From contig JBGURP010000041.1 in NCBI GenBank assembly GCA_045132055.1, forward strand, positions 42,923-106,922: 64,000 bases of DNA. Reading direction: 5' to 3'. The translations under genes and the position numbers were made by a program. This document shows positions 17,106 through 24,985 of this stretch, in pieces. The notes beneath the pieces are model-generated. The model saw nothing but the letters and a program-made list of their open reading frames with translations. It was not told where the DNA came from and made no database searches. The DNA is from F23-D06 sp045132055 (lineage in GTDB: Bacteria; Bacteroidota; Bacteroidia; Bacteroidales; WCHB1-69). How positions within the stretch are numbered: position 1 is the first letter of the stretch; every line of letters begins with the position of its first letter.

Positions 17106-17768
17106 ATGAAAAAGATAATAAAATTCTTCTTTGTTCTTATCGTCATTCTCGCGGTTTTGGCTGCAGGTGCTTTTTTCGCCATGAAAAAAGGTCTGTTGGA
17201 TTTTAAGGGTGACGAGCTGAAAATCGACGAAACACCCACTGTGATTTCTGAAATCAAAAAAATCTCTGAGTTCACCTCGGCTTGTTTCTACGAAGAAATC
17301 ATCCTCCAAGAGAAAAAAACCAGAAAGGTGGTGGACAACAGTGTTGGGAACAAGATTGCCGGTCTCTTCGGGAAAAAAGAAGGTTTGATAACCGATGAAA
17401 TCGTGATTATCGCCAATGGAAAGGTGCGCGCTGGCTTCAATCTCAAAAACTTGGCTGATAACGACATCAGAATCAACGGCGACACTCTCACGGTCAATCT
17501 GCACGAAGCAGAGATTTTTGACGTGATTGTCAACCCTTCCAACTTCGACATCTACATAGAGGACGGCACTTGGGATGAAAAAAAGGTCACAGATATCAAA
17601 AACAAGGCTGTTTCCAAAATCAAAGAAGACGCTCTTTCAGAAGGCATTCTTGTGAAAGCCACCAACTCTGGCGTGAAGAAACTCGCCGAAATGTTCAAGA
17701 CGTTCGGCTTCCCCGTTGTGCACATCACGGTCAACGGACAGGCTGTTGAACTGGAGGCTGAAAATTAG
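17106..17768 (+). CDS. DUF4230 membrane-anchored protein
   Basis: 220 aa with an N-terminal membrane anchor (IIKFFFVLIVILAVLAAGAFFA) and no lipobox. It repeats the DUF4230 pattern of its neighbour: ISEIKKISEFTSACFYEE, DEIVIIANGKVRAGFNL and TLTVNLHEAEIFDVIVNPSNF. The two neighbouring DUF4230 proteins probably arose by duplication and occupy different membrane positions, one lipid-anchored and one helix-anchored. A terminator-like hairpin follows, closing the cluster that began near 13.6-13.9 kb. Confidence 0.75.
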   Translation: MKKIIKFFFVLIVILAVLAAGAFFAMKKGLLDFKGDELKIDETPTVISEIKKISEFTSACFYEEIILQEKKTRKVVDNSVGNKIAGLFGKKEGLITDEIVIIANGKVRAGFNLKNLADNDIRINGDTLTVNLHEAEIFDVIVNPSNFDIYIEDGTWDEKKVTDIKNKAVSKIKEDALSEGILVKATNSGVKKLAEMFKTFGFPVVHITVNGQAVELEAEN

Positions 17769-17787
17769 CCTTCCATCATCCCGGATT

Positions 17788-17822
17788 ATAAAGGGGGTGT
17801 CTTTGCACACTCCCTTTATTAA
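17788..17822 (+). terminator. intrinsic terminator-like hairpin
   Basis: aaagggggtgt pairs with acactcccttt across a short ctttgc loop (one mismatch), followed by attaatta rather than a long T tract; 20 bases after the second DUF4230 gene. Confidence 0.65.
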
Positions 17823-17838
17823 TTATTTTGAAAAATAT

Positions 17839-17846
17839 TATTTTTG
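17839..17846 (+). promoter_or_regulatory. Bacteroidota -7 box TATTTTTG
   Basis: Lies 20 bases before the ATG at 17866; starts a new transcription unit after the hairpin at 17788. Confidence 0.7.
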
Positions 17847-17865
17847 CACTGACAATTATAGTCAT

Positions 17866-18432
17866 ATGCCACAAAACGAAAACAACATAAAGATACTGCG
17901 CCAGATGATTGAGCAATCTGTAGCGCGCAAGATGAAAACCCCGGCGGACTTCCAGTTTCTCACCGGAGTGATTCAGGAACGCTGCAAGGAGACACTTGGC
18001 GTAACTACGCTCAAACGGCTGTGGGGCTATGTGGACGGCTATGATACCACGCGCTATTCCACGCTCTCTATCCTCGCCCGTTGTGTGGGTTTCCGCGACT
18101 GGGACGACTTTTGTGAGAATCGCGACCGTTCGGGCGAGTCTTCGAACATGATTGTCGGCCATGCTGTCAATCCCGCCGATTTGGCTGTAGGCGACTGTCT
18201 GATCATCTCGTGGGCGCCCGACCGCCGCGTGCGGATCGAACATCTCGGCAATGGCGGTTTCGAGGTCTTGCAGAGTGAGAACTCCAAGCTCAAAACCGGC
18301 GACACTTTCCACACTTCTTGCTTCATCATCGGGGAGCCCCTTTATCTGGACAACTTCGTGCGTGGCACCAATCCGCCGACGCTTTTTGTGGTGGGCAACA
18401 AAGGCGGACTGACGGAGGTGCGGAAAGGGTAG
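17866..18432 (+). CDS. DNA-binding-like protein, Bacteroidales type
   Basis: 188 aa. The N-terminal 80 residues (KILRQMIEQSVARKMKTPAD, LGVTTLKRLWGYVDGY, FRDWDDFC) form a helical block that recurs at the start of many Bacteroidales proteins and looks like a helix-turn-helix with the conserved TTLKRLWGY. The C-terminal 100 residues look like a small beta-rich domain (PADLAVGDCLIISWAPDRRVRIEHLG). ATG 17866 is chosen because it follows a -7 box by 20 bases and begins the conserved helix. It heads the SUMF1/FISUMP/kinase region and may regulate it; that is inference from position. Confidence 0.65.
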   Translation: MPQNENNIKILRQMIEQSVARKMKTPADFQFLTGVIQERCKETLGVTTLKRLWGYVDGYDTTRYSTLSILARCVGFRDWDDFCENRDRSGESSNMIVGHAVNPADLAVGDCLIISWAPDRRVRIEHLGNGGFEVLQSENSKLKTGDTFHTSCFIIGEPLYLDNFVRGTNPPTLFVVGNKGGLTEVRKG

Positions 18433-18453
18433 GAGTTTTCACGAAATTTGTCG

Positions 18454-18461
18454 TATCTTTG
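18454..18461 (+). promoter_or_regulatory. Bacteroidota -7 box TATCTTTG
   Basis: Lies 20 bases before the start of the SUMF1-barrel gene and fits TAnnTTTG exactly. Confidence 0.7.
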
Positions 18462-18481
18462 CAACCTGAAAACTAACTGCG

Positions 18482-19663
18482 ATGACCAATACACTCCTAC
18501 GGGCTTCTGCCGCGTGCATCAGATTAATCACCGTGATTCTGATTGCCGCTTTCCCTGGTCATCTCATCGCCCAAAACGACGTTTCCGCGCACATACTTGT
18601 TGGCAATGCTCCCATGGAGATGTTTTTTGTGCCTTCCGGCATGTGCATGGCAGACTCCGCCCAATCCACATTCAAAAACTTCTACATTTCCAAACAACCG
18701 GTTACATGGCAACTTTGGAACGAGATTATGGGCACCCGGTCGGGCGGTGTGACAAGCGACAGCCTGCCCGTGATTAATGTATCCCGTGACGAGGTGGAAC
18801 TTTTCATCCTCTGGTTCAACCAGAAAAGCGGTTTGCAATTCCGCCTTCCCACAACGATGGAGTGGACGTGTGCTGTTCGCACCGGTTTTCACCATGACGA
18901 CGGACATGCGCTCTGCAGTGACGGCGGCGATGCCTCCGCAGGTTTCCGGCTGGTGATGGACGACCCCCGCGAAGTGCGGACCGCCGAGGTCATCGAAAAG
19001 GCTGATCAAGCAGGAGTCGCCGCCGACAGCACACGGAAAGAGGAAAGGGAGAGTTTGTCCCTCCAAAAGTCCCTGGCCCAACAGCTGAGGGCTGAACGCC
19101 AGCAGACACGGCAGAATAGGCGCAAGGCATTGCTGCCATCTGTGTTCTGCACCCTCAATGCCGCCTATACATCCATGCCGCAGTGGTCGGTCGGCTTCAA
19201 GGTCGGCACAATGCGGGTTGTCGGCTGGTATTTCAGCTTTATGACCAATTTCCACTACAAGGGCGCGTTTGATCCTTTTCAAACAAACGGACACTACGTC
19301 CTTACTGGGGCTTCTAAAACATCCTACTTGGGCGCTCAGTTGGGGCTGGTTGTCCGTCCGTGCCGACTGCTTTCCATCCACATCGGGGCAGGTTTCGGCT
19401 ACCGTGCTCTCAAATTTGAAAGCGACCAGGGCTGGCATAGTTATCCTAAAAGAACCTATTACGGTCCCACGGCCGCCGCTGGGCTGATGTTCCATGTCAA
19501 GAACATGGTGCTTTCCGCCGAGGTCACAAGCATGGTCTACAACCTGAACACCCTCAATGAAATGCATTACGCTTTGGGCGTGCGGATGGGCGTTGGATTC
19601 TGCATCCCATATCATCATGATGTAAAATTGAAAATTAAAGATGAAAGGATATTGGTACATTAA
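18482..19663 (+). CDS. secreted SUMF1-like domain fused to outer-membrane barrel-like region
   Basis: 393 aa with a signal peptide (to about residue 30). Residues 40-165 match a shortened formylglycine-generating (SUMF1/FGE) domain: VPSGMCMADS, FYISKQPVTWQLWNEIMG, LPVINVSRDEVELFILWFNQKSGLQFRLPTTMEW and ASAGFRLVMDD; the central part of a full domain is missing, so catalysis is unlikely. A charged coiled segment (about 175-215) links it to about 170 residues of amphipathic strands that look like an outer-membrane barrel. The last codons (KLKIK) are written by two 7-bp repeat units and the frame overlaps the next gene by 23 bases. Confidence 0.65.
   Translation: MTNTLLRASAACIRLITVILIAAFPGHLIAQNDVSAHILVGNAPMEMFFVPSGMCMADSAQSTFKNFYISKQPVTWQLWNEIMGTRSGGVTSDSLPVINVSRDEVELFILWFNQKSGLQFRLPTTMEWTCAVRTGFHHDDGHALCSDGGDASAGFRLVMDDPREVRTAEVIEKADQAGVAADSTRKEERESLSLQKSLAQQLRAERQQTRQNRRKALLPSVFCTLNAAYTSMPQWSVGFKVGTMRVVGWYFSFMTNFHYKGAFDPFQTNGHYVLTGASKTSYLGAQLGLVVRPCRLLSIHIGAGFGYRALKFESDQGWHSYPKRTYYGPTAAAGLMFHVKNMVLSAEVTSMVYNLNTLNEMHYALGVRMGVGFCIPYHHDVKLKIKDERILVH
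19627..19640. repeat. heptamer repeat, 2 units (attgaaa, attaaag)
   Basis: Two 7-bp units sit at the end of the SUMF1-barrel gene, directly before the ATG of the next gene. Confidence 0.5.
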
Positions 19664-20552
19664 ATTGCTGTTTGTTGTCTCGGGAATCATGCTTTTCGTG
19701 GTTTCCTGCGGCAAAGACCCAACCTTTGTGCAAGGGGACTATATATACGAGAATGACGACTTCACCCGTGTTGACAATATCAACGGTATCATCATCCACT
19801 GGGCGGATGACATGGAAATTAGCGAGGAACAGAAAAATGTGATTCGGGATTTGGTGGCCAATATGGTGCGGGTGGACGGCGGCACCTTTCTGATGGGGGC
19901 GCAAAGCACGGATGCCCAAGGCAATAATTATGACTCAGATGCCCAAAACAATGAATGTCCCGTGCACGAGGTGCTACTGAACGACTATTACATTGGCAAG
20001 TTCGAGATCACCCAGCGGGAGTGGGCCGTGATTATGGGCCACAACTTGGGATGGTCTGATCTGTATGGCAGGGGAGACGATATGCCGGCCTACAACGTTT
20101 CTTGGGAAGCAGCCATCACCTTTGCAGAGCGGCTGAGCGCTATGACAGGCCTCTCCTTCCGGCTGCCCACGGAGGCCCAGTGGGAATACGCCGCACGGGG
20201 CGCTTCCTATACCCAATATTACCGTTTTAGCGGCAGTGATGATGTGGATAATGTGGCGTGGCACAATGGCAACGCCGGTGGAACATTGCATTCCGTGGGC
20301 GAAAAGATGCCGAACGAGCTGGGACTGTGTGATATGAGCGGAAGCCTGTGGGAATGGTGTGCAGACTCCTACGGCCCATATTCTGCGGATTCCAGCCAGG
20401 ATCCGTGCGTTGTGTCCGGAAATCCCTACGTGTTGCGGGGCGGATCGTGGACCTATCTTCCGGATTATTGCCGAGTGACTTGTCGGGATTCCTATGACGG
20501 AAATGCTGTCAGTATTTCGGTTGGATTTAGGGTGAGTTTAGTTAATAATTGA
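19641..20552 (+). CDS. SUMF1/formylglycine-generating-domain lipoprotein
   Basis: 303 aa. N-terminal lipoprotein signal (LLFVVSGIMLFVVSCGK, lipobox VVSC). From residue 70 on it holds a full-looking SUMF1 domain: MVRVDGGTFLMGAQ, ECPVHEVLLNDYYIGKFEITQREWAVIMG, LPTEAQWEYAARG, ELGLCDMSGSLWEWCADSY, VLRGGSWTYLPDYCRVTCRDSY and VGFRV. In this phylum such proteins are often surface or gliding-type lipoproteins (GldJ/K-like) rather than sulfatase activators. It overlaps the previous SUMF1 gene, which suggests coupled expression. Its TGA stop lies in the first unit of a 7-bp repeat. Confidence 0.8.
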   Translation: MKGYWYIKLLFVVSGIMLFVVSCGKDPTFVQGDYIYENDDFTRVDNINGIIIHWADDMEISEEQKNVIRDLVANMVRVDGGTFLMGAQSTDAQGNNYDSDAQNNECPVHEVLLNDYYIGKFEITQREWAVIMGHNLGWSDLYGRGDDMPAYNVSWEAAITFAERLSAMTGLSFRLPTEAQWEYAARGASYTQYYRFSGSDDVDNVAWHNGNAGGTLHSVGEKMPNELGLCDMSGSLWEWCADSYGPYSADSSQDPCVVSGNPYVLRGGSWTYLPDYCRVTCRDSYDGNAVSISVGFRVSLVNN

Positions 20553-20571
20553 GAATTGAAAATTGAGAATT
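20548..20571. repeat. heptamer repeat, 3 units (attgaga, attgaaa, attgaga)
   Basis: Tandem 7-bp units overlap the stop codon of the SUMF1 lipoprotein gene and end in a fourth partial unit. Confidence 0.85.
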
Positions 20572-20605
20572 ATTTTTTTATATTATAAAAATCAAATTTT
20601 CAGAG

Positions 20606-23572
20606 ATGATGTGTAAATCAGGATATATAGTAATTCTTTGGGCAACAATATTGGCCAGTGTTGGCTTCTTGCATGCGCAGGATAATGTCATTCTCCAATT
20701 TATTGGCCAAGACCAAAACGGCGGGTATGTAAAGCTGGATCGTGTGCTGGTGGAGAATATCTCCAAACACTGGCAGGAGGTGCTATATTATCCAGACACG
20801 GTTCTCCATATCGGAGGAGTTGGTATTGAAGAGAATCTTGGGTTAGGGGAAGGCGTTCGGCTTTTCCAGAATGTGCCGAACCCCTTCGAAGGCGTGACGG
20901 ACTTTTCCCTTTATATCCCCAATTCCTCGAAAGTGTTGCTGGAAGTTTATGACTTGAACGGCAAGATCTCGGCAGCCTATACAGGTTCGCTGGATCCTGG
21001 GAACCACCAATTCAGAGCGTGGCTGGATAATCCGCAGACCTATCTGCTCCAAGCCCATACCGTAGATGGTATGGTCCAGATTAAAATGGTCAACACAGGC
21101 CATGCGGGACGGAGCTCGATAGAATATCTCGGAAAGGTAAGTGTGCCTGATGCGGGAAAAGCGGACAAAGGGGGCACTAACCAGCCGTTTTCGTTTGGCG
21201 ACGTCATGTTGTATAAAGGTTTTGTCCACTTGGCGGGGACAGAATACGAGAGTGCCCACGTATTGAAGGAGCAATACAATTCAGAGCTGATCCCGCTGAT
21301 TTTCACATTGCCGTTGCCGACAGTGACCACGGATGCTGCGACCAATATCACGACATCGGAAGCCCAACTGAACGGCTCGGTCACGGGAGTGGCAGGGTAT
21401 CCGGTCCTGGAGCGGGGCTTCGTGTTTGCCGACAATGCAGAACTGACAGGAACAGTTACTTACACGAATGGTGCAGGAGTGGGGAGTTTCCATGTCACGG
21501 TTTCTAACCTGCAGGTGGCTACCCGCTACTACTATCGTGCTTACGCCCAAACAGCGTTAGGCGTCCAATACGGTGACATCCGGTTCTTCTACACACAGGC
21601 AGAATTGCCTGAAGTACACACACTCCAAGTAACCGATGTCAAGGCTTCGAGGGCCACTTGTGAGGGCAATGTAACCTACAATGGCGGCGCGTATGTGACG
21701 GCACGGGGTGTCTGCTATAGCACCTCGCCTAATCCCACCCTTAGCGACAACTATACTACAAACGGCAATGGCGACGGCTCCTTCACAAGCCTAATTACTG
21801 GGTTAATAGCTGATACAACTTACTATGTGCGGGCGTATGCCACTAACGGCGTAGGCACCACCTACGGGGAGCAGTTGATCTTCACCACTCAGCCGCCTTT
21901 CTATTGCGGCATTGATTCTGTAACAGACTACGACGGAAACGTTTATCCTACCGTGGAAATCGGCTACCAATGCTGGATGAAGGAGAATCTGCGCACCACA
22001 CACCTCCCCGACGGAACCGCCATCCTTGTTGGCACAGTCCTTTCCGACAATGTCGCTTACCGCTATGTGCCCAACGACAACAGCGCCAACGTGCCTACAT
22101 ACGGCTATTTTTACAATCGGGCTGCTGTGATGAATGGTGCGGCTTCTTCTAACGCCAATCCAAGCGGGGTTCAAGGCATCTGCCCTGAAGGGTGGCACGT
22201 GCCGAGCTATGGCGAATTATTGCAATTGTGCAGCTTTGTGAACAGTCAGTATGTTAATGGTAATAACAACACCTCTGTTGCCAAGGTCCTGGCCGCGCCA
22301 AATGGATGGACATTTTATAATACCGGTATTGTGGGCTTTTCACCAAGCACGAACAATGCATCAGGTTTTTCCGCTGTACCGGCTGGCAGCTTTGGGCATG
22401 GCACATCGAATCTCGGTACTGTTGATTTCTGTACTGCGGCTTATATCGGCTCCACTACTATTTATACTAATCCTTCTTCTGACATCGTTGGTTGTTATCA
22501 TCTTTACATTAGAGAAATTCATTCAATAACAGCTAGTGGATTTCGCTATGGCAAATCCGTTCGTTGCCTTCACGATGACCCCTATTTGTATATGAACAGC
22601 GGCCAGGCCGTTGCCCCGGTGGTAATAATCCAAAAGGTTGATAGCATTATGTCCACTACAGCTTCTTGCGACGGCTTCGTGGTGGCGAGTGGTGGTGCCG
22701 GGATATCGGCTCGGGGTCTTTGCTGGAGCACTACGCCAAACCCTACAGTCAACGACAATCATGTCATGGTTGGCAGCACCGGGACAGGACGTTTTCATTA
22801 CAGCTTAACTAATCTCATTCCAGATACCACCTACCATTTACGCGCCTACGCCACCAACAGTGTCGGCACCTCATACAGCGAAGAAGTCGTTTTCAAGACT
22901 TACGCACTGACTGCCTGCGGCGGCTACACGGTGACAGACTACGACGGTAATCTCTACCACACGCTCCCGCTCGGACAGCAGTGCTGGCTGAAGGAGAACC
23001 TGCGCACCACGCATTACGCCGACGGTACGGCAATTGCACCCGGAAGCAGTTCTTCTTTGACTGTCCCATACCGATATGCACCTTGGGGGCAAGATAGCAA
23101 CGTGCCTCTTTATGGTTATCTGTTCAACTGGGCGGCGGTGATGCGTGGGGATTCTTCAAGCAACGCCAACCCAAGTGGAGTGCAGGGCGTCTGCCCCACG
23201 GGGTGGCACGTGCCAAGTCTTTCGGAATGGGAACAGCTTGTCTCGTATGTGGGCGGTCAACCTCAATATGTGTGCGGCAGCGACAGCAGTTATATAGCCA
23301 AAGCATTGGCCTCTGAAATCGGATGGAATCAATCTACAAATGCATGCGCTCCGGGTAATGAACGATACACCAACAACGCCACCGGATTCTCGGCACTTCC
23401 TGCCGGATATTATCTAGCTCCAAGCGAATCGTATTCGAGTTTAACAGGCAGCTCTGTCTTTTGGTCTTCCTACTCAGATATTTTTCAGTTGCAAAATTAT
23501 AAATCCGGCGCGACTGTTAGCAACTTCGGCAATTCAGGCTATGCTTTTTCCGTCCGCTGTCTCCGGGATTAG
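20606..23572 (+). CDS. large surface protein: FN3-like repeats and two FISUMP domains
   Basis: 988 aa, secreted (signal to about residue 24). Residues 88-150 look like a T9SS-type sorting module (LFQNVPNPFEG, VLLEVYDLNGKI), unusually at the N-terminal side. Three FN3-like repeats follow at about 235-331, 332-430 and 672-766, each ending in YYxRAYAxxxxGxxYG. Two FISUMP (Fibrobacter major paralogous) domains occur at about 432-660 and 770-988, each with DYDGNxYxTxxxGxQCWxKENLRTTH, NANPSGVQGxCPxGWHVPS and a final SVRCLxD. FISUMP relates to the SUMF1/C-lectin fold, matching the two SUMF1 genes just upstream. The role is probably surface binding. Its stop overlaps that of the convergent kinase within TTAG. 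Confidence 0.85.
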   Translation: MMCKSGYIVILWATILASVGFLHAQDNVILQFIGQDQNGGYVKLDRVLVENISKHWQEVLYYPDTVLHIGGVGIEENLGLGEGVRLFQNVPNPFEGVTDFSLYIPNSSKVLLEVYDLNGKISAAYTGSLDPGNHQFRAWLDNPQTYLLQAHTVDGMVQIKMVNTGHAGRSSIEYLGKVSVPDAGKADKGGTNQPFSFGDVMLYKGFVHLAGTEYESAHVLKEQYNSELIPLIFTLPLPTVTTDAATNITTSEAQLNGSVTGVAGYPVLERGFVFADNAELTGTVTYTNGAGVGSFHVTVSNLQVATRYYYRAYAQTALGVQYGDIRFFYTQAELPEVHTLQVTDVKASRATCEGNVTYNGGAYVTARGVCYSTSPNPTLSDNYTTNGNGDGSFTSLITGLIADTTYYVRAYATNGVGTTYGEQLIFTTQPPFYCGIDSVTDYDGNVYPTVEIGYQCWMKENLRTTHLPDGTAILVGTVLSDNVAYRYVPNDNSANVPTYGYFYNRAAVMNGAASSNANPSGVQGICPEGWHVPSYGELLQLCSFVNSQYVNGNNNTSVAKVLAAPNGWTFYNTGIVGFSPSTNNASGFSAVPAGSFGHGTSNLGTVDFCTAAYIGSTTIYTNPSSDIVGCYHLYIREIHSITASGFRYGKSVRCLHDDPYLYMNSGQAVAPVVIIQKVDSIMSTTASCDGFVVASGGAGISARGLCWSTTPNPTVNDNHVMVGSTGTGRFHYSLTNLIPDTTYHLRAYATNSVGTSYSEEVVFKTYALTACGGYTVTDYDGNLYHTLPLGQQCWLKENLRTTHYADGTAIAPGSSSSLTVPYRYAPWGQDSNVPLYGYLFNWAAVMRGDSSSNANPSGVQGVCPTGWHVPSLSEWEQLVSYVGGQPQYVCGSDSSYIAKALASEIGWNQSTNACAPGNERYTNNATGFSALPAGYYLAPSESYSSLTGSSVFWSSYSDIFQLQNYKSGATVSNFGNSGYAFSVRCLRD

Positions 23573-24885
23573 CGGCTCTCCCGCTGCCATGCGCTTACCG
23601 TGTTGTTCACTATCACCATCCGGTTCACAAATGTGGAGTTGTAAAATGTCGTCACCGAATCCCTGATGGACTCGCACTGGGGATATCGGCGAAGTATGTC
23701 GCTCACCACTGCTTCCCGGTGCCGCTCCCGAATTCTGTAGTTGTTTTTGAAAAAGTCGGATTGGAAATACTCCGCCAATTTGTCTTTGGATGACACTCCG
23801 CGGGCTGTCGCTGCCTTTTCCCAATCCCAGAACGGCTGGAAAACAGCATCCACCGACTGTTCAATGCTCCTTTTGACCGCTTGCGGGAGTTGATTATAGG
23901 CACTTGTGACGGCGGTGTTTTCGTTTATCGCAGTTTCTGTATGGTTTGGTTCTGCCTGAGAAACAGGATTTGCAGGAGCAGTTTCAGGACCGGCTATATC
24001 ATCATTCATGATTTCCGAAACGGAGGCCTCTTGTTTTTCAATGTTTGGGTTCTCTTTGTCGCCGTCGTTGTTGGGACGGAACAAGAACCATGCGCAGATG
24101 GCTAATACAATCACAAAGGCGATGGCTATGATAATGGGGGCGGTGTGCTCATGTCGTTGCAGCCGTTGCAGGATTTCCTCCCCATTGCTGTAACGTTTTT
24201 CACGGTTCTCCTGCGTACACTTGTGCACGATGTGTCCGTATGAGTGCGGGAAGAGCAGCCGCAGAATCTTGCCAAAGGCGTATAGGTCGGCACGGCAGTC
24301 TATGGGCGAGCCCCCGGCCTTCTGCTCGGGTGCAGCGTAATGGTCAGAGCCTACAGGCTGTTTCAGCACGCCGTGCCAGTCGCTGTCCGCCAATCCGAAA
24401 TCAATGATCTTGACATTGTGGCCATTTCGTGTGATGAGGATGTTGTCGGGTTTGAGATCGCGGTGAACAATCTGCATACTATGATAGTACGACATGGCGG
24501 ACAGCAATTCCTTTGCGATTTTCATCCGCACTTTCCGGGGCGGATTCTGCTTCAGGAAGGCCTTTAGCGTAACGCCATCCACATATTCCATCACGATGCA
24601 TGGCCCAGCCACAGGGTCAGTCTCCTTGCTGAAGATATGCGCGATGTTGGGGTGATCCATCTTCAGACCCAACTCAAACTCCTTGGTCAGCAGGCTGACA
24701 AATATCTCCTTGTGCTGGAGATCTGACTTCAACCCTTTAAGTATAAACCACTTGCCGTATCTTTGCGCCTTGAATAGCCGGTTGAATCCTTCGGAAGGGA
24801 TTTCCGAATAGGATGTGAATACATCCGAGATGTTCTCGAAGGAGGAGGTGATTTCGCCGGAGGATGAGGAGTCGTTTGAGGACAT
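23569..24885 (-). CDS. membrane-anchored Ser/Thr protein kinase (Hanks type)
   Basis: 438 aa. The kinase domain (about residues 20-235) keeps the lysine of WFILKGL, the catalytic loop HRDLKPDNIL and DFGLAD, followed by a PxxAxPE-like YAAPEQK. A single membrane helix (APIIIAIAFVIVLAICAWFLF, about 246-268) leads to a C-terminal region of about 170 residues that is probably outside the cytoplasm. The glycine-rich loop is poor (EGFNRLFKAQRYGK). ATG 24885 is used because an upstream in-frame ATG at 24906 overlaps the -7 box. It converges on the FISUMP gene with overlapping stops and diverges from deoC. Confidence 0.85.
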   Translation of the reverse strand: MSSNDSSSSGEITSSFENISDVFTSYSEIPSEGFNRLFKAQRYGKWFILKGLKSDLQHKEIFVSLLTKEFELGLKMDHPNIAHIFSKETDPVAGPCIVMEYVDGVTLKAFLKQNPPRKVRMKIAKELLSAMSYYHSMQIVHRDLKPDNILITRNGHNVKIIDFGLADSDWHGVLKQPVGSDHYAAPEQKAGGSPIDCRADLYAFGKILRLLFPHSYGHIVHKCTQENREKRYSNGEEILQRLQRHEHTAPIIIAIAFVIVLAICAWFLFRPNNDGDKENPNIEKQEASVSEIMNDDIAGPETAPANPVSQAEPNHTETAINENTAVTSAYNQLPQAVKRSIEQSVDAVFQPFWDWEKAATARGVSSKDKLAEYFQSDFFKNNYRIRERHREAVVSDILRRYPQCESIRDSVTTFYNSTFVNRMVIVNNTVSAWQRESR

Positions 24886-24903
24886 AATGATGAATAAGGT
24901 TTG

Positions 24904-24911
24904 CAAAAATA
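24904..24911 (-). promoter_or_regulatory. -7 box TATTTTTG for the kinase
   Basis: Reverse complement caaaaata; transcription would start near 24898, so the kinase start must be ATG 24885. Confidence 0.7.
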
Positions 24912-24949
24912 CAAAAAATGTAGGTGAAAAAAATGTTTCGTAAAATTCG

Positions 24950-24957
24950 TACCTTTG
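24950..24957 (+). promoter_or_regulatory. -7 box TACCTTTG for deoC
   Basis: Exact TAnnTTTG match 28 bases before the deoC ATG, back to back with the kinase promoter. Confidence 0.7.
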
Positions 24958-24985
24958 CAGCCGATTTTCATTAAAAACATTGAGT

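Noticed and set aside
13899..17768. Phage or tailocin module
   Set aside because: No structural phage genes, integrase or lysis genes; proteins are membrane or lipoprotein types.
18482..20552. Sulfatase-activating enzymes
   Set aside because: No sulfatase gene is nearby, one domain is truncated, and the proteins are exported; surface or structural use is more likely.
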